From: Vitis vinifera
Taxonomy: Eukaryota > Streptophyta > Magnoliopsida > Vitales > Vitaceae
Assembly: GCF_030704535.1 (NCBI RefSeq)
Contig: NC_081822.1
Location: 5,829,501 to 5,893,500, forward strand
Direction of reading: 5' to 3'
DNA: 64,000 nt
Below the pieces are notes generated by a model. It saw nothing but the letters and a program-made list of their open reading frames with translations, was not told the origin of the DNA and ran no database searches. The translations under genes and the position numbers were made by a program. Below, one piece after another: positions 1 to 12,800 of the stretch; position 1 is the first letter of the stretch; each line of letters opens with the position of its first letter.

Positions 1-752
1 AACGCTCCCCCTCCCTAAAGAAAATCTCTTTGAATTTTCTCAAGTCTTAATTTAACCACTCTTGGCATACGCAATAAGGACATAAGGTAGATAGGCATGC
101 TCGCCAAAGTGCTCTGAATGAGAGTGATTCTTCCACCTTTAGAAATAAACTGCCTCTTCCACAAGGCAAGTCTCTTCCGCATCCGCTCTTCCACTCCGTC
201 CCAAACCATCACCGACTTATGCGAAGCACCCAAAGGGAGCCCCAAATAAGTGGAAGGGAGAGATCCCACTTTGCAGTCAAGCTCAGCAGCCAATAACTCA
301 GCATTCTCCATTCTACCCACCGGCAAAATTTCACTTTTGTTCAAATTAATACACAGACCAGAAGTGGCTTCAAACCACAGTAATAACCAACTTAAAAAAG
401 CCAATTGCTCTTGGGAATCCTCACAGAAGACCAACGTATCATCAGCGAACAGCAGGTGCGAAACTTGGATCCCAACGCCTTCCCTTCCCCTTATCCTGCA
501 GCTTGATAGAAAACCCCCTCTCACTGCTCTGTTAATGAGGCTACTTAAAGCCTCCATTCCTAAAACAAAAAGCTAAGGGGGGAGAGGGTCTCCTTGCCTT
601 AACCCCCTAGTGCTCTGGAAAAAACCGGTTGGAGAACCGTTAACCAGAACAGAAAACGAGGCAGTGGATATGCACCATCTAATCCACCCAGCCTATTTCT
701 CCCCAAAACCCATTTTTTGCATCACTGACCCAAAAAGAGCAACTTAATGCCA
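1..752 (-). mobile_element. LINE (non-LTR) retrotransposon fragment, reverse transcriptase region
   Basis: On the minus strand this encodes part of an L1-type plant reverse transcriptase. The open stretch 557-15 contains the catalytic palm motif FADDTLVF, followed by the thumb-region signature STYLGLPLGA and then KGGRITLIQSTL. Upstream on the same strand, to about 752, the frame is broken but still reads as the palm region (a GDPLSP-like stretch before MEAL). The copy is 5'-truncated at about 752 and runs off the left edge. It lies inside the second intron of the argininosuccinate lyase gene in the same orientation as that gene. No target duplication can be read because one end is missing. 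Confidence 0.85.
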
Positions 753-1914
753 TCATACACGAATATTATGGTAAAAGTAGGACATGTCTGATCTGTTGAA
801 ATCACTACAAGAAAGCTGTAATCTTCTATTAGAAAACAATAATATTAAAGTTGATATTGACTAATTTGCAGCGGGACACAGCCACACAAAGAGGTAGATG
901 AACACATTTTTGGCATATGCAAGAATTACAAAAGCATGTGATTTGCAATTGATTAGATGATACAGAACAATAAGAAGTGCTCTTTTGATATAACGTGAAC
1001 ACATATAGGCAGGGGGCAATAAAGAAGGGTTTCTAAATAGGACCAAAAATGAAGCATGAAAGTGTCAGAAAAATATTATCAGGTCAATACAGATGCATGG
1101 TATTCATTTTTTCTTCCATTAATGAAGATACAGTTAACGCTGTAGTGATTTCAAAGTAAAGTCATCTTTGAAAATTGCGTCTATTATCAACTCTATCAAA
1201 GATCAAGGATGGATTCAAGAACCTTCCCCTTAGGAAATCAAATGAACAAACTAAAATACACAAATATTTTAGTGGTGGAGGCATCCTATTATTTTAATTG
1301 CACTCATTGTCAATACTGTAAAAGCAAAGGGAGAGGTTTTGAGAACTTCGATGAACTTGGCCCCCCTCAAATCCCTCTTGCATCCCCCATTGTGTTGGTA
1401 CTGTATACACCAAAGTCCAAACTGGTGCACAAACTCAAAGGCCACAAGAGTGAATAGCCTATCACCAGTAGTAGCTAAAGAATGATAAATCAGTGGGGAA
1501 ATAAATCAAAGCCCCTCAACATTAGATCACAATTAAGAGCATATGGCAGAGTGGCATGTTAAAAAAGCAAAAATGAAAGGAAGAATCCCTATTTGCTCAC
1601 TTAGGATGATAAACCAGTAATGACATTCAGATTCTCTTGCAAAGAGATGCAACTTAATAGGTGCATTACAACAGAAATCTGTAGCAACAATAATCAGGTA
1701 GTCCTATAATCCTATTATTGAACAAAATGAATGAGGTTTCATAATTTTTTCTCGGTGAATAACAACTAATGTCATTGAAGATATCATTACTCATAGATGC
1801 AATGAAAGATGAAAATTTGGGAACCATGAGTAAAGAATATCATTGAATTGAATTTGTTTTCTAAAAGAAATATCAAGTTCTAGGAGAAACCCAAACAAAG
1901 TGAAATTATAAAAC
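753..1914. other. Intron 2 of argininosuccinate lyase, remaining part
   Basis: This stretch lies between the LINE and the splice donor of exon 2. It is AT-rich with no reading frame resembling the next lyase exon (the expected GYTHLQ-type sequence is absent on either strand). I see nothing else in it, so exon 3 onwards must lie left of the window. Confidence 0.6.
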
Positions 1915-2936
1915 CTGAAGATGTTCGATGCGAGCAACAATGTTATCAATAGCATCACGACACCACAGGCGAAAATCAGTCAAGACTTGATCATTACGAC
2001 TCCTAGCTGTGTGGAGCTTCTTCGCAGGCTCACCAATCAAATCAGTAAGTGCTGCTTCAATGTTCATGTGCACATCCTCCCTGTCAGTCCTCCACACAAA
2101 CTCACCATCTTCAATGCGCCTCTCTATGTTATCAAGACCTTGCAAAATACTATCCCTATCACTAACACTGATCAATCCCTACAAAATCAATGCATCAACA
2201 GATATTGGATGAGATCATCCTAACGCTATCACTACAATATAGGATACTTTCTCGAGCCCTACAGCGCAGAAATAAATCATTAATACACATGCATTTCAAT
2301 AATCCCACTTACTCAGCTGAAAGAGACGAAATTTGGCCTAAGTTTAATACAACTATTTTTTGTTTTTTTCCACCATGAATTAACCAGACAGTTTATAAGA
2401 CAATTCCGTTCAAAATTCAGAAAATCAAACCCCTAATTCCCTGTTTGGTTTCCAGGAAAAGGAAATACAATGTTTGGTTTCCAAAAAACAAAGAACCAAA
2501 TAAAGAAACAATTTCTTCTTCTTCTTTTTTTGGGCTCAACTCTCATCCGGTTTCTCAGAAATAAACACAATGATGAATAAAACTGATAAGAAAGAAAGGA
2601 AAAAGGAACCTGGTGAGCAAGCATTGAGGCATGAGCCCTACTCCCCATAATATCTTGTTTGTAGAGAGCCTTGTCGAAAGAAATGGACTCGGTGAAGCGC
2701 TCGACCGCGTCCGTGACGCCCTCTTCGAAGCGTCCGCCCCAAAGCTTTGCCTCCTTGGCCTTCTTCGTAGAAGGATCAGTGGCCGATGTCTTCATGGTTG
2801 AAGAGGAGGTGCACCACACCTGCTTGCTTCTATGTTTGAAAGTGACTGAGTTTCTAGGTTTGGGAGTGGTGTTTATTGAGAGGCCAGACGGCGGCGACTG
2901 CAGTTGAACTGTAGAAGAAGAAGCTAGCGACTCCAT
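1915..2936 (-). CDS. ASL: Argininosuccinate lyase, chloroplastic (5' two exons only)
   Basis: The enzyme cleaves argininosuccinate to arginine and fumarate, the last step of arginine synthesis, in the plastid. Exon 1 is 2936-2610 (109 codons) and exon 2 is 2178-1915 (88 codons). Both are bounded by GT/AG and join in phase 0. The first ~55 residues are rich in Ser/Thr with few acids, as in a chloroplast transit peptide. The mature domain starts at KLWGGRF (residues ~64-70), and the family motif [10 protein letters not shown] is at residues ~165-174. About 197 of the roughly 520 residues expected for the plant enzyme are present; the rest is off the left edge, beyond an intron containing a LINE. 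The start is the first ATG of the open frame, 5' of the transit-like segment. Nothing suggests a pseudogene in the part seen. Confidence 0.93.
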
Positions 2937-3981
2937 TTGCGATGGCGAGGGTTGGCCACTTCACAGTGTGCTTTGGGCTGTACCAACAATAGAAAAGGGA
3001 ATATGGCATATAAATGGGTTCGGGTTTGGACTCGGTCGGATTCATTTGGGCTACATTTTATCTTCAATTTGGCCCAATGCCCAGCCCAAAGTAACCCCGT
3101 CCGGGCCGCGCCTTCTTGGTCCGTTTCTGCCATTCAGGAACCCTTTCTTTTTTTATAAAATAAATATTTAAAAATTGTGACGTAATTGTTAAATTAAAAA
3201 AAAAAATTTAAGCAATTCGCATTTATAGTGTGACTAAAAGCGGCCTCCTTATCTGAATGGATTAACGAATGAAAGAGAGGCCAATGAAAATAGGATGTGA
3301 TATTTTAATACTAAATACATACATGAATACTACAAAACCAATAAGCTTGAAACGGTCCAAAAAATGGTACCACACAAATAGTCACTCAGCCATCAACAAA
3401 TAAACCCCACCCACCTCATGGAAGATATCAAGTGAACCTCCGTACACTTGCTGGTTTATTTTGACCATCTTGGATCATTCCCACCAACTTCATCTCATTT
3501 CTTTTACATATACTTCTCAAATGAGTCAATCAAAATCACCAAAACCATGCGCGCAATAGATATGGATGATCACACACGACTCTTCATCTCAATGTCTTCG
3601 ACTCATCTACATGTTTACAAGGTGGGCCCGTCCGGAGGTTTCAGGTGTTAACTGATAAATAAAAACTAAATCACAGTGTGTTGTGCCACAGAGGCACCAC
3701 CATTGTACTATTGGGCTGGTAACTGGTAACGGATGAGGTCAGTGTCGTTTCGGTATGTATGGATATTAGACACTAATGGATGGTCCCTATCACCCAAATC
3801 ATATGCCATGTGCCAGCCATTGATTGGCCCGAACCGGAATGATTTGAGGGAAGAGGATTATGAGTAACACGTCGACCATGGATTGGACAGTTTTTTTTAA
3901 AGGGAGGAAATTTGTGGTCCTCCTCCCTCTCCCTTGGATACATCGTTTCTACCTACCAAAACGTGGCCTTGCTCTTATCAT

Positions 3982-3989
3982 CCACGTGG
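3982..3989. promoter_or_regulatory. G-box (CCACGTGG)
   Basis: This is a perfect palindromic G-box core, the binding sequence of plant bZIP and bHLH factors. It is about 1.05 kb upstream of the lyase ATG and 2.1 kb upstream of the plus-strand gene. A further ACGTGG core lies just left, at about 3961. Function is inferred from the motif only. Confidence 0.4.
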
Positions 3990-4796
3990 ATCATAGATTT
4001 ATCCGTACCACTGTATTTTATTATGCCTAAATCCTAAATCCTCCACCTCATGGAGGAGTTTAGGAAAATAGTTTTCATGCTATGTTTTTTTGTAAAATGT
4101 TAATAAAAATAAAATGATTTTTACATATTTAAATACTTATGTTAAAAGATATATTATTTTTAAATAAAAACAAGAAAAAAAAATATAAAATAATTTTTTA
4201 AAAATTTAATTTAATTTCCCATAATTTTCAGTACACAATCAAAAGACCTGTTTTATAATTTTTTTTTTCTCCTCATTTTTCTATTATATTGAAAAGTTAT
4301 AATAAATATGAAATTTTCTCCCATGGTTCTAATTTTTATATTCCAGTTAATGTATATTAATATTTATTTTTTTCATATTCTTCTTACCTATTTCTAGTGC
4401 TTTTTACATTATTTTGTAAAATAATTAAATTTTAAAAATTATATTAGCTAATTTCAATACTTTCAAAAACCGTTATATATAAAAAAAAAAGGTTAAAAAT
4501 GGTATAGCAATAAAAAAAATAATTCAAAATTTCATTTTTGTTTTTTTAAAATTGTCATGATTTTTAAAGGTTCATTTAAAAAATTACATATATTTAAAAA
4601 TACACCAAAACGACAAATCATTAATTGTCAAATAGTCAAAATATTTTCTCTTATAAAAAATTTGTCAGAAAAATTGAAACCATGAAAAAAAATAAAAATC
4701 AACCAAAACATAAAATTAAATAAAAAAATTGCCAAAGAGTGGTGGCGGCAGTGACTTGTTCCCAACACACACGCAAAGGCGTGGTCATTTATAAGT

Positions 4797-4804
4797 CCAC
4801 GTGG
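4797..4804. promoter_or_regulatory. G-box (CCACGTGG) near the plus-strand leader
   Basis: This second perfect G-box lies about 200 bases upstream of the probable transcribed leader of the 171-residue protein gene. Its position relative to that gene is typical of a proximal promoter element. Function is inferred from the motif only. Confidence 0.45.
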
Positions 4805-5141
4805 TCAATACCTGGCACCTCACACCAGCCAAAGTCTGACCTGGCGTGTAAAATCTTTCTCTAATTGGACTCACTGCAAGTATCTCAACCGTCAAAACCA
4901 TTGGCCCACGGGGGTCACACTGCACCCGCCTGTAGGAGATTAGGCCGCTTTCACTTTTCTGAGTAATTTATCATTTTTGTTTGGTGTTAAATAATGGGAG
5001 AAAGAAGCTTACAAGTAAGAAAGAACGATCCAGCTCCATTCTTCAAATCTCTCTCTCTAGACTGATGGTTCCTTCTGAGTGTAGAGAGGGAAATTACGTT
5101 TTTGATTTTGAGAAGCAATTTTCTGGGTTTTGACCTTTAAG

Positions 5142-5941
5142 GTATCCATTGTTTCTTGATTTGAGCCACCGTTTGGACGATTAGCCAAGAATTAGGGTTT
5201 TGTTTTTGGTGTCTGGATTTTGGGATTTGGAAATTGTTCCCTGGTTTAAGGGTTGGCTATAAAATGAGCTGTGTTGTGGATTTTTTCGGTTGTGTGATTT
5301 GATCAGAAAATTCTGTACGGGTTTAATCGTCGTGGGATGGTTTGCGATTCTTGTTCATACGAGTTTTGAGGGACTTGGTGATTAGTTTATTTATTTATTT
5401 TATATTTCATTTTGAAAGGATTTATTTTGGGTAAAGCCGCGTTTTCCTTCTTAGGAAAATTTGCTTTTGGAACAAGCTTGGATTTTCTGGGTCCGTTGGG
5501 TAAGTTATGGGGGTGTGAGTTTATTTCCCAATTTTAGGATAAATTTTTTGGAACTTGTTTTGTGATTTTTTATTTCTTTTCTCTGTTTGGTTGACTAGAA
5601 AAGCAAGAAACAAACCTGATACGTGATCACCGAGAAAATAATACCCTTACTTAAATTCGGGATATGACCTAGCTGAAGTGAAATTTTGTTTTTTTTGAAA
5701 AACCAAGAGAAAAATTAGATTCAAAACTTCATTCTATTTTCTCTGTTTCTCCATCAATCTATTAAGGTTTGATTTGTTTATTTTTCATTTAAATCTAGAG
5801 GTTCTGGTGTTTATAAGTGACGTCTGCGAAAAAAATTTCCTCTTGGTTTCAGTTATTAACATCAGATTCGTAAGTTGAGTTTGCCTTTAGATTTATTTAT
5901 TTGATTTGATCATTATTTCTTATCAGTGGTTCCTGCTACAG
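5142..5941 (+). other. Probable 5'-UTR intron of the 171-residue protein gene
   Basis: The leader appears to be transcribed from about 5000. A good donor (AAG|GTATCC at 5141/5142) and an acceptor after a T-rich tract (CTACAG, ending 5941) enclose 800 bases of T-rich DNA. There is no long frame inside. Exon sequence would resume at 5942 and reach the ATG at 6068. This is inferred from splice signals; RNA reads would decide it. Confidence 0.45.
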
Positions 5942-6067
5942 GCAGAAACTACTCATCGAAACGCCTTTGCTTCCGATTATCCGGTCTTAGTCACATCTTA
6001 ATTATTCGCAAATTTCTGGCCACAAAATTCATTCTGTTCTTATTCAAATCGATATCTGAGTAAGAGT

Positions 6068-8462
6068 ATGTCCGTGTCATTAACCCATCTTTCTTGGTGG
6101 TTGTGGAGTGGAAAACACCAAGAGCCCAAAAGACTCTCCAATGGATCTTCTTTAAATTCTTCTCAAGATTCAGGTTTGTGGGAGCCGGATGCTTTGAAAT
6201 TCCCTTTAGTTAAAGGGGCTAATATGACCTCCACATCTAGAAGGACCAAGCGCAAATGGCAAAGTCGGGAGGAGCGGAAAATTGATCGGGAATATGATGT
6301 TGTTCTTGTGCCATCTGATGCTGGATGTGTTTCTGGTTCAGAATCGGATGACTCGGATTGGTCCATTGGATGGTTGGAGCCTCATGGGCCTGAGTTCCAG
6401 TCTGATGATGAATTAGACGGCAGTTTTGCTGTGCTGGTTCCTTGCTATGGTCGTGGTCGCAATGATGTGGTGGAGGATGCAAACAAGAAGATTTTCAGCA
6501 CCATTGGGAATATCCCAGATGGTTACTCTGCTGGTGAGAGCCATTTTTCCTAACGTTTTCCCTTTGCACTTAATTGTTTACAAGTTGGTTTCCATTTGTT
6601 TATCTTCTGGTGGTCTGCATGTGTGCCTCTTTGTAATTGCTTGCTTTGGTATTACACGGTGTTTTGGGATCTTTAACATGGATAATCAAAATGCATCTTC
6701 AAAGTTTTTACAAAACTCAATTAGAGTTTATATGGATATTTGTGGGTTATTTGTGATATTTTCTTGGTTTCATGTCATATCTAATTTATTAGAAAATACT
6801 AAAATTGCATTGAAAAAGAAGTTGGAATTGGATGATTAAAGGACAAGTAAAATTATCTGGCTCAATTCTATGTGGGAAATGATACTAAATGAATCATTGA
6901 ATTATCATATGGTAGTTCAACAGGGAGTCTGACCAATTCCTTTGTCTTTTTTCAGCCCTGATTAAAATTTTAAGAGAGTTTTGATCAACCCCTTTGAACG
7001 CTATTGGCATTAAGAATGTTCATAAAATGCGGTCGTTGCTTTCCATACATGATTTTTACCAAGTACACGCTATGATGCAACATCTGGTGTTGAAAGCCTC
7101 AATGCATCAAGTTTGAATTTTCTTAACTGAAACAGTGTTTTGGACCTGGACTTAATGGGATTTTTAGACTTTTGATTAATTTGCTCATTGACGGTCAACC
7201 CTCCAAACTTGAACAAAAAGTTGCTTTTTTTGACTTGTCTGTCGGATATTTTACTAACTTGAATTGTTCAATGAGCTAGCAAAAGTCACACAACACCTAA
7301 TTATGAGCCAATAAAAATAGGGCCTGGTACAGCGCATGGTGTGAAAGTGCATACAAATATTGAAGGATGTTTTTAAAAGGAGTAAAAATATTGAGAGAGA
7401 GTTTGGTAGCGAAGATCCATTTATAGTTTAATTTCACTCCTTTTTTGGTGAGTCTTTGCTGTGCAAGCTCAACCAGACTATAAGAGAACAGCCATAGGAT
7501 ATGTGTGGTTTCACCTGTAAGACAGGTTATCTTTGGTGGAGGCAGCTGCGTGATCTCATTAAGAGACTTAAAAGTATTTATTACATTCATAGTTCTTCAA
7601 TGAACCAGATATAAATCAGACATTTCCATTTATATTTAGACTACGAGTATTTATTGCATTCTTAGTTGTTGGACAAACCATATTACATCATACATTTCTG
7701 TGTCATAACACTGTCATAAACACTATATGCTGAATAAAGGATAAGGTCCTATCATTTTTTTTGCTTAATATAATGTACATTAAAAGCTCAGAAGTACAGG
7801 TATTGGTTGGGATCCTCTCTGAAGACCTGTTCTGTGTAACCATTTACAGAAACTCTTTTATTGCTAATGGTTATCAAACTCATCATTATTTAATTTGCTT
7901 ATTGCCTTTTTGTATTCATTGTCATTGTGTCATGCATAAGTTTTACCCGTACCTGACTTTATACTGTTCTGCTTAAGTCGGCTTAGGCATTGTTGGTCTT
8001 TGCCTGTGCATTGGAAAGTGGTGTTTGTAATTGGATGATTTGTGGGTTATATGTGGTTGATTGTACTGTCATTCTTCTCATGTCAATGTTCAATTCTTGG
8101 CCACTTGATTTAACTGCTAGCCAGGTTTTTTTTTTCAACTATCACCCGGTCAATCCCCTATCAAGCAAATCCTCACTAGAAGATTCTTTTGTTTTTTCAC
8201 AGCAAAGATAACCGTAGTAAACCTAGGACTGTGCTGTTGCCAGGCCATAATAGTGGCTTCTCTTACTCTTGAATGTTCTCTTAATCAAGGCAGTGGATGT
8301 TATTAGTAAACTCACATGCATAATAATGGTGTTGAAGAAAGATTGGATTTTCTTATTTGAAATCTTATTACCTGTGCTGAGTTGTTTTTCTATGTTTTGC
8401 ATTACTTTGTAGAGAATGGGAAGTACATGGAACAGTGGCTCTCTTCTCTCCAGAGAAGTTGA
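6068..8462 (+). CDS. Conserved plant protein of unknown function, 171 residues, two exons
   Basis: Exon 1 is 6068-6533 and exon 2 is 8413-8462, joined in phase 1 across a 1.88-kb intron (CTG|GTGAGAG, then TTTGTAG|AG). The short last exon encodes ENGKYMEQWLSSLQRS and a TGA stop. Visible parts are a Trp-rich N-terminus (LSWWLWSG, residues 8-15), a basic nuclear-localisation-like stretch (RRTKRKWQSREERK, 58-71), an acidic serine run (SGSESDDSDWS, 89-99), and the motifs GWLEPHGPEF (101-110) and AVLVPCYGRG (121-130). The C-terminal NIPDGYSAENGKYMEQWLSSL reads as a conserved plant-specific tail. I recognise the type as plant-restricted but know no function. There is no signal peptide or membrane segment. 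An open frame reading past 6533 into the intron stops quickly and is not the real C-terminus. Confidence 0.82.
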
Positions 8463-9869
8463 TACATCCAGGAGTGCTGATGGTTTGCCATGGCTGTGGC
8501 ACTGCTGACTTCTGGTATTCTGCCATGTTTAAAATATCCCCTCATCTAAGGGAGGGAAAAAAAAGGAAGATAGAATTGGAAAGAAACAACTAAAAAAAGA
8601 GGGGAAAGAAAACGGAGGACTATCTTCTTTGAGTGCTGGTAGTAATCACGCATGGGGGTCAGAGGAGCAGACCATCGATCTAGAGTGGTCTGGCATGGAT
8701 ACGAGGCCTCCTTGTTTTCCCATTTTGCCATCCAGGACTAAGAAGAGATTATTGTGTAGTTGTATTTTATTTTATTTTTTGTTTTTTTAAATTCACATGG
8801 CGGTTGGATAGTAAGGAAAAAAAACAAAGGAGGTGTGCGTGTGTGCATGCAAATTCTTTGATGTAAATATGGATGTACATATGAAGTGGTACTTGTAAAT
8901 AGTATCTATATCTGTGAATAAAATAAAAACTATCTTTCCTGCATGTACGGACGTAAACACGGTCGCAAACGCGTGGTGGGTTTTGTGCTTACCCGCAGGG
9001 TATCGTGGGAATGAGCTGGAAGAATGAAATATGTGAACAGAAATACTATAGAGGCTTTGTTTCTGTAGTTTCGATTGCAATGGCTGATATGAAAATAAAA
9101 CTTGGATTCTTTTTTTTCCATTTTTTTTTCTTTTAAATTTAAATTTAGCATGAGCAATTTCTTTTATTAATTAATTAATTAAAATTAACAATTCTAATTT
9201 ACAAAAATAAAAAATAAAAAATCATACAACCGGATCTCGGTTTGCAAGGATGGTATTTTTATGGATTTTAAGTAGAAGTGATGGGAGGGGTGGTGGGTTG
9301 GATGGTGCATGATTGACGATGCGGAGCACATGTCCTCGAACAGAAAGAGGGTGGACGCCTGATTTTGATGGGGTTTGAAGGTGGGTGGCTTGGTGTGAGC
9401 TATATATCTAATAATAGAAGGAGACGTGGGGGCATGCCGATTGACAATTGGGAAAGAGAAACCAGATCTAAATATATGTACGCACACGAGGACATGGCCA
9501 TAACTTAAAACAACAGCAACAGCCCAATAACTGGGTGCCTAATGCCTCCCATGAGTCGGCCACCACTTTCTAACTATGTAAAATGCGAATAAAAAATAAG
9601 GGAGGTGGTGATACCGTGATATCTAATCTCCCTTCATAAATGAAATGATGCAGATGGCGAGGACGTGTTCCCCTTATTCAGCTCTTCTTTTTTTTTTTTC
9701 TTTTTTCTTTTTTTTATGTGCATTTTTTGGAAGGTCCAACACCTAGTTCGCCCGAGGTATCCTCCCCTCCATCTCTATTACACTTTGATTCAGAAAGCTG
9801 CCTGTCTTTCCTCTCTTTCCAAACTCTTCTCTTCCAATGCCTTCCTTTGTTTTGAGCTGCTGAAGAATT
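8463..9869. other. 3' UTR and intergenic region before the NET2-type gene
   Basis: The first ~450 bases are the probable 3' UTR of the upstream gene, which includes A/T-rich polyadenylation-like stretches around 8770-8930. The rest (to about 9700) has no coding potential on either strand. A T-rich tract at 9685-9715 precedes the probable leader of the next gene. Confidence 0.45.
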
Positions 9870-12800
9870 ATGTTGCATAGAGCAGCAACCAATGCATATT
9901 CGTGGTGGTGGGCCAGCCACATCAGGACTAAGCAGTCTAAATGGCTTGAACAAAACCTTCATGGTAATGCTATTCCTTCTCCACCATGCCATAATACCAT
10001 GATAATGCTGATTTTGGTTCATCTCCTACAATCACCATGTTATGTTCTTTTACATTTGTTATTAGGTGGTGTGTTCTTTTCATTCCACAATTTTTATGAA
10101 ATCTATGATGTTCCTCCACATCAATCACCTCTCTCACATTTTTTGTCTCAAAAATTGGTCTCTCCTTTACTTTGGTGATGGAATCTTGTGGAAAACATTA
10201 CGAACAGGTATAGATTTTGATACATTTTGTATTACATACGAACAACTTGATGAAACTTAGAATATGGCAGATGTGGAAGAAAAGGTGCAATTCATGCTGA
10301 AAATCATTGATGATGATGGAGACTCATTCGCTCAGAGGGCAGAAATGTACTACAGGAAGAGGCCAGAGCTAATAAACTTGGTGGAAGAATATTTCCGGGC
10401 ATACAGAGCAATAGCAGAGAGGTATGATCACCTGTCAAGAGAGCTGCAACATGCCAACCGAACTATTGCAACTGTGTACCCTGAAAAGGTTCAGTTTGCC
10501 ATGGATGATGAAGAAGAAAATGTTCCCAAGGGTAGTGGTGATACCCTCCCTAAAGCTTTGCCTTCTCTTCCAAAATCAACCATCCCTAAAATCCCTAATA
10601 TTCCAAAGAAAGATTTCCTGGTCCCAACTCCTGCAATCTCAAAAAGAAAACAACTCAAGAAGACTATCAGCTCCATCATAGCTGCAACATGCTCGGGTTT
10701 GAGCAAAACTGAGGCACTTGATGAAATCGACAAGATTCAGAAAGAGATTTTGATGCTACAAACAGAAAAAGAGTTTGTCAAGAGCTCATATGAACGTGGG
10801 GCTGCCAGGTACTGGGAAATTGAAAGCCAGATCACGGAGATGCAATCCAGAGTTTCTGACTTACAAGATGAGTTCGGTATTGGCACAGTCATTGAAGATG
10901 ATGAGGCTCGCAGTTTGATGTCTACCACTGCTCTCAAATCATGCCAAGGGACCTTGGCTCAATTGCAAGAGAAACAAGAACGCGTAGCTGAAGAGGCAAG
11001 AGTGGAGCGCCAGAAGCTCAAGGAAACCCGGGAGAAGCTGCAGGCTCTCAAACATCAATTTCTTCCCAACCAAACACAACAGCCGCAGCACTCTCAGGAC
11101 CATGAGACTCTCAGCCATCAATTTCTTCCCAACCAAATGGAAGAGTTGGAGCTCTCTACGGAGCAGGAGTCCCTGACCACAAGCGTGGATATGGATTTGG
11201 AATTGTTGCGGGAGAAGATCAAGGAACAACTTGAACTGAATTCTAAGACAACTGTCACGGCACCAGACGTGGCAGAGAGAATTGATGAACTTGTAGAGAA
11301 GGTCATCACTTTGGAAGCTGCAGTCTCATCTCAGACTGCTTTGGTAAGGAGATTAAGATTGGAGACAAATGAGCTTCAGACACAGGTTCGGACTCTGGAA
11401 GAGAACAAGGAGACCCTGATTGAGGATTCAGACAAAATGAGCACCAAGCTAATAGAGTTAGAGGAGGAGTTAAGCAGAGTTCAAAGTCTCAACCGGAGTG
11501 TGGAAGACCAAAACAAGCACCTCCAAACACATTTTACTGAAGCAAGTTATGCTCTGGACCATCTTTCTGAAAAATTGCAAGGTGTGAAGCTAGATATGGA
11601 GGCCAAGGATATGACTTGGTTTCAAGAAGAGCGAGCTGTTTTGGATGTCTTAACAGAAAAAGAGTTCGAAGAACATGAAGATTTGCTTCCCCAGGGTAAT
11701 GGTTCAGCTCTCTCAGAAGATATGGAGACCCATGAGGAGGGGAAGAAAGATGAGAATCCAGATTACAGTAGTTCTGTCAAAGCTGAAGAAGAAAATTTCA
11801 CTCAGTACAACCCTGGTAACGTTTTAGTGACTTCAGAAAACATGAAAACAGGAAATCAAGAGGAGAAAGGGCATGTTCCAGATCTCAGTCATTCTGCTAA
11901 AGCTCCTGATACTCCTGAAAAAGGTCAGGAACTAAAGGAGCAGAAGGAAGATGAGAAGCAAGAATTGGGCCACCCAGTAGACAGCAATCCAGACATTGAG
12001 GACCAGGATTTGGGGATGGAGGAAGGAGATCAACCAAATTGGAGGCAGCTGTTCATAAATGGTTTAGAGCACAGAGAAAAGGCACTACTGGATGAGTACA
12101 CCTCAATTCTTCGAAGCTACAAGGAAGTGAAGAAGAAGCTCACTGAGGCAGAGAAGAAAAACCGGGATAGCTTCTTTGAATCAGCACTGCAGATAAGGGA
12201 ACTGAAGAATGCTAATGCCTTGAAAGACAAAGAGATTCGATCACTACGTCAAAACATCTCCCCACAAACAAATCCAGGTGAAAATTGGGACACCAGTTTG
12301 ACCGAAGATAAACCCTCACAGCAGGGAGAGGCCCATGCTAGCATAAGCAGAGAAGCCAGCTCCAAGTTTTCTAAAATTCCTTCTCTAAATCCAGAACAGC
12401 AGTCAGTTACTGGGTCATTAGACAATCAATCCATACAAGGAAAGGAAGAATCAACGGCATCAGAGAGCATGAAGAAGTCGCCTACAAAAAGTGAACAGGG
12501 TGAAATCAAGGAAATTCCTGTTGACGAGTCTCTCGCTGTTGAGACCACTGAAGAAAAAATCCGTGCAGACATTGATGATATTCTGGAAGAAAACCTGGAG
12601 TTTTGGCTGAGGTTTAGCACCTCGTATCATCAGATACAAAAATTCCAGACTTCAATCCAGGATCTACAAGCAGAGTTGTTGAAACTGAAGGAAGATAAGA
12701 AGAATGAAGGAGGTACAAAGCAGCAGTCTACAAAATCAGATGCCCGCCCAATATACACACACATGAGAGAGATACAAACGGAATTAACATTGTGGTTGGA

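Larger units (their letters stand above)
2937..4990. promoter_or_regulatory. Divergent intergenic region between the lyase and the 171-residue protein gene
   Basis: The region contains the lyase 5' leader (about 2937-3150) and then strongly AT-rich DNA with no coding potential. Two perfect palindromic G-boxes (CCACGTGG) occur at 3982-3989 and 4797-4804. The second lies a few hundred bases upstream of the apparent leader of the plus-strand gene. I cannot place the transcription starts exactly. Confidence 0.5.

Noticed and set aside
6426..6839. 137-codon frame overlapping the 171-residue protein gene
   Set aside because: It is in another frame and runs through the splice donor at 6534 into the intron.
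10264..10270. ATG at 10264 as the start of the NET2-type protein
   Set aside because: It lies in the intron, just before the acceptor at 10270; using it removes the conserved SWWWASH exon and inserts two non-family residues.
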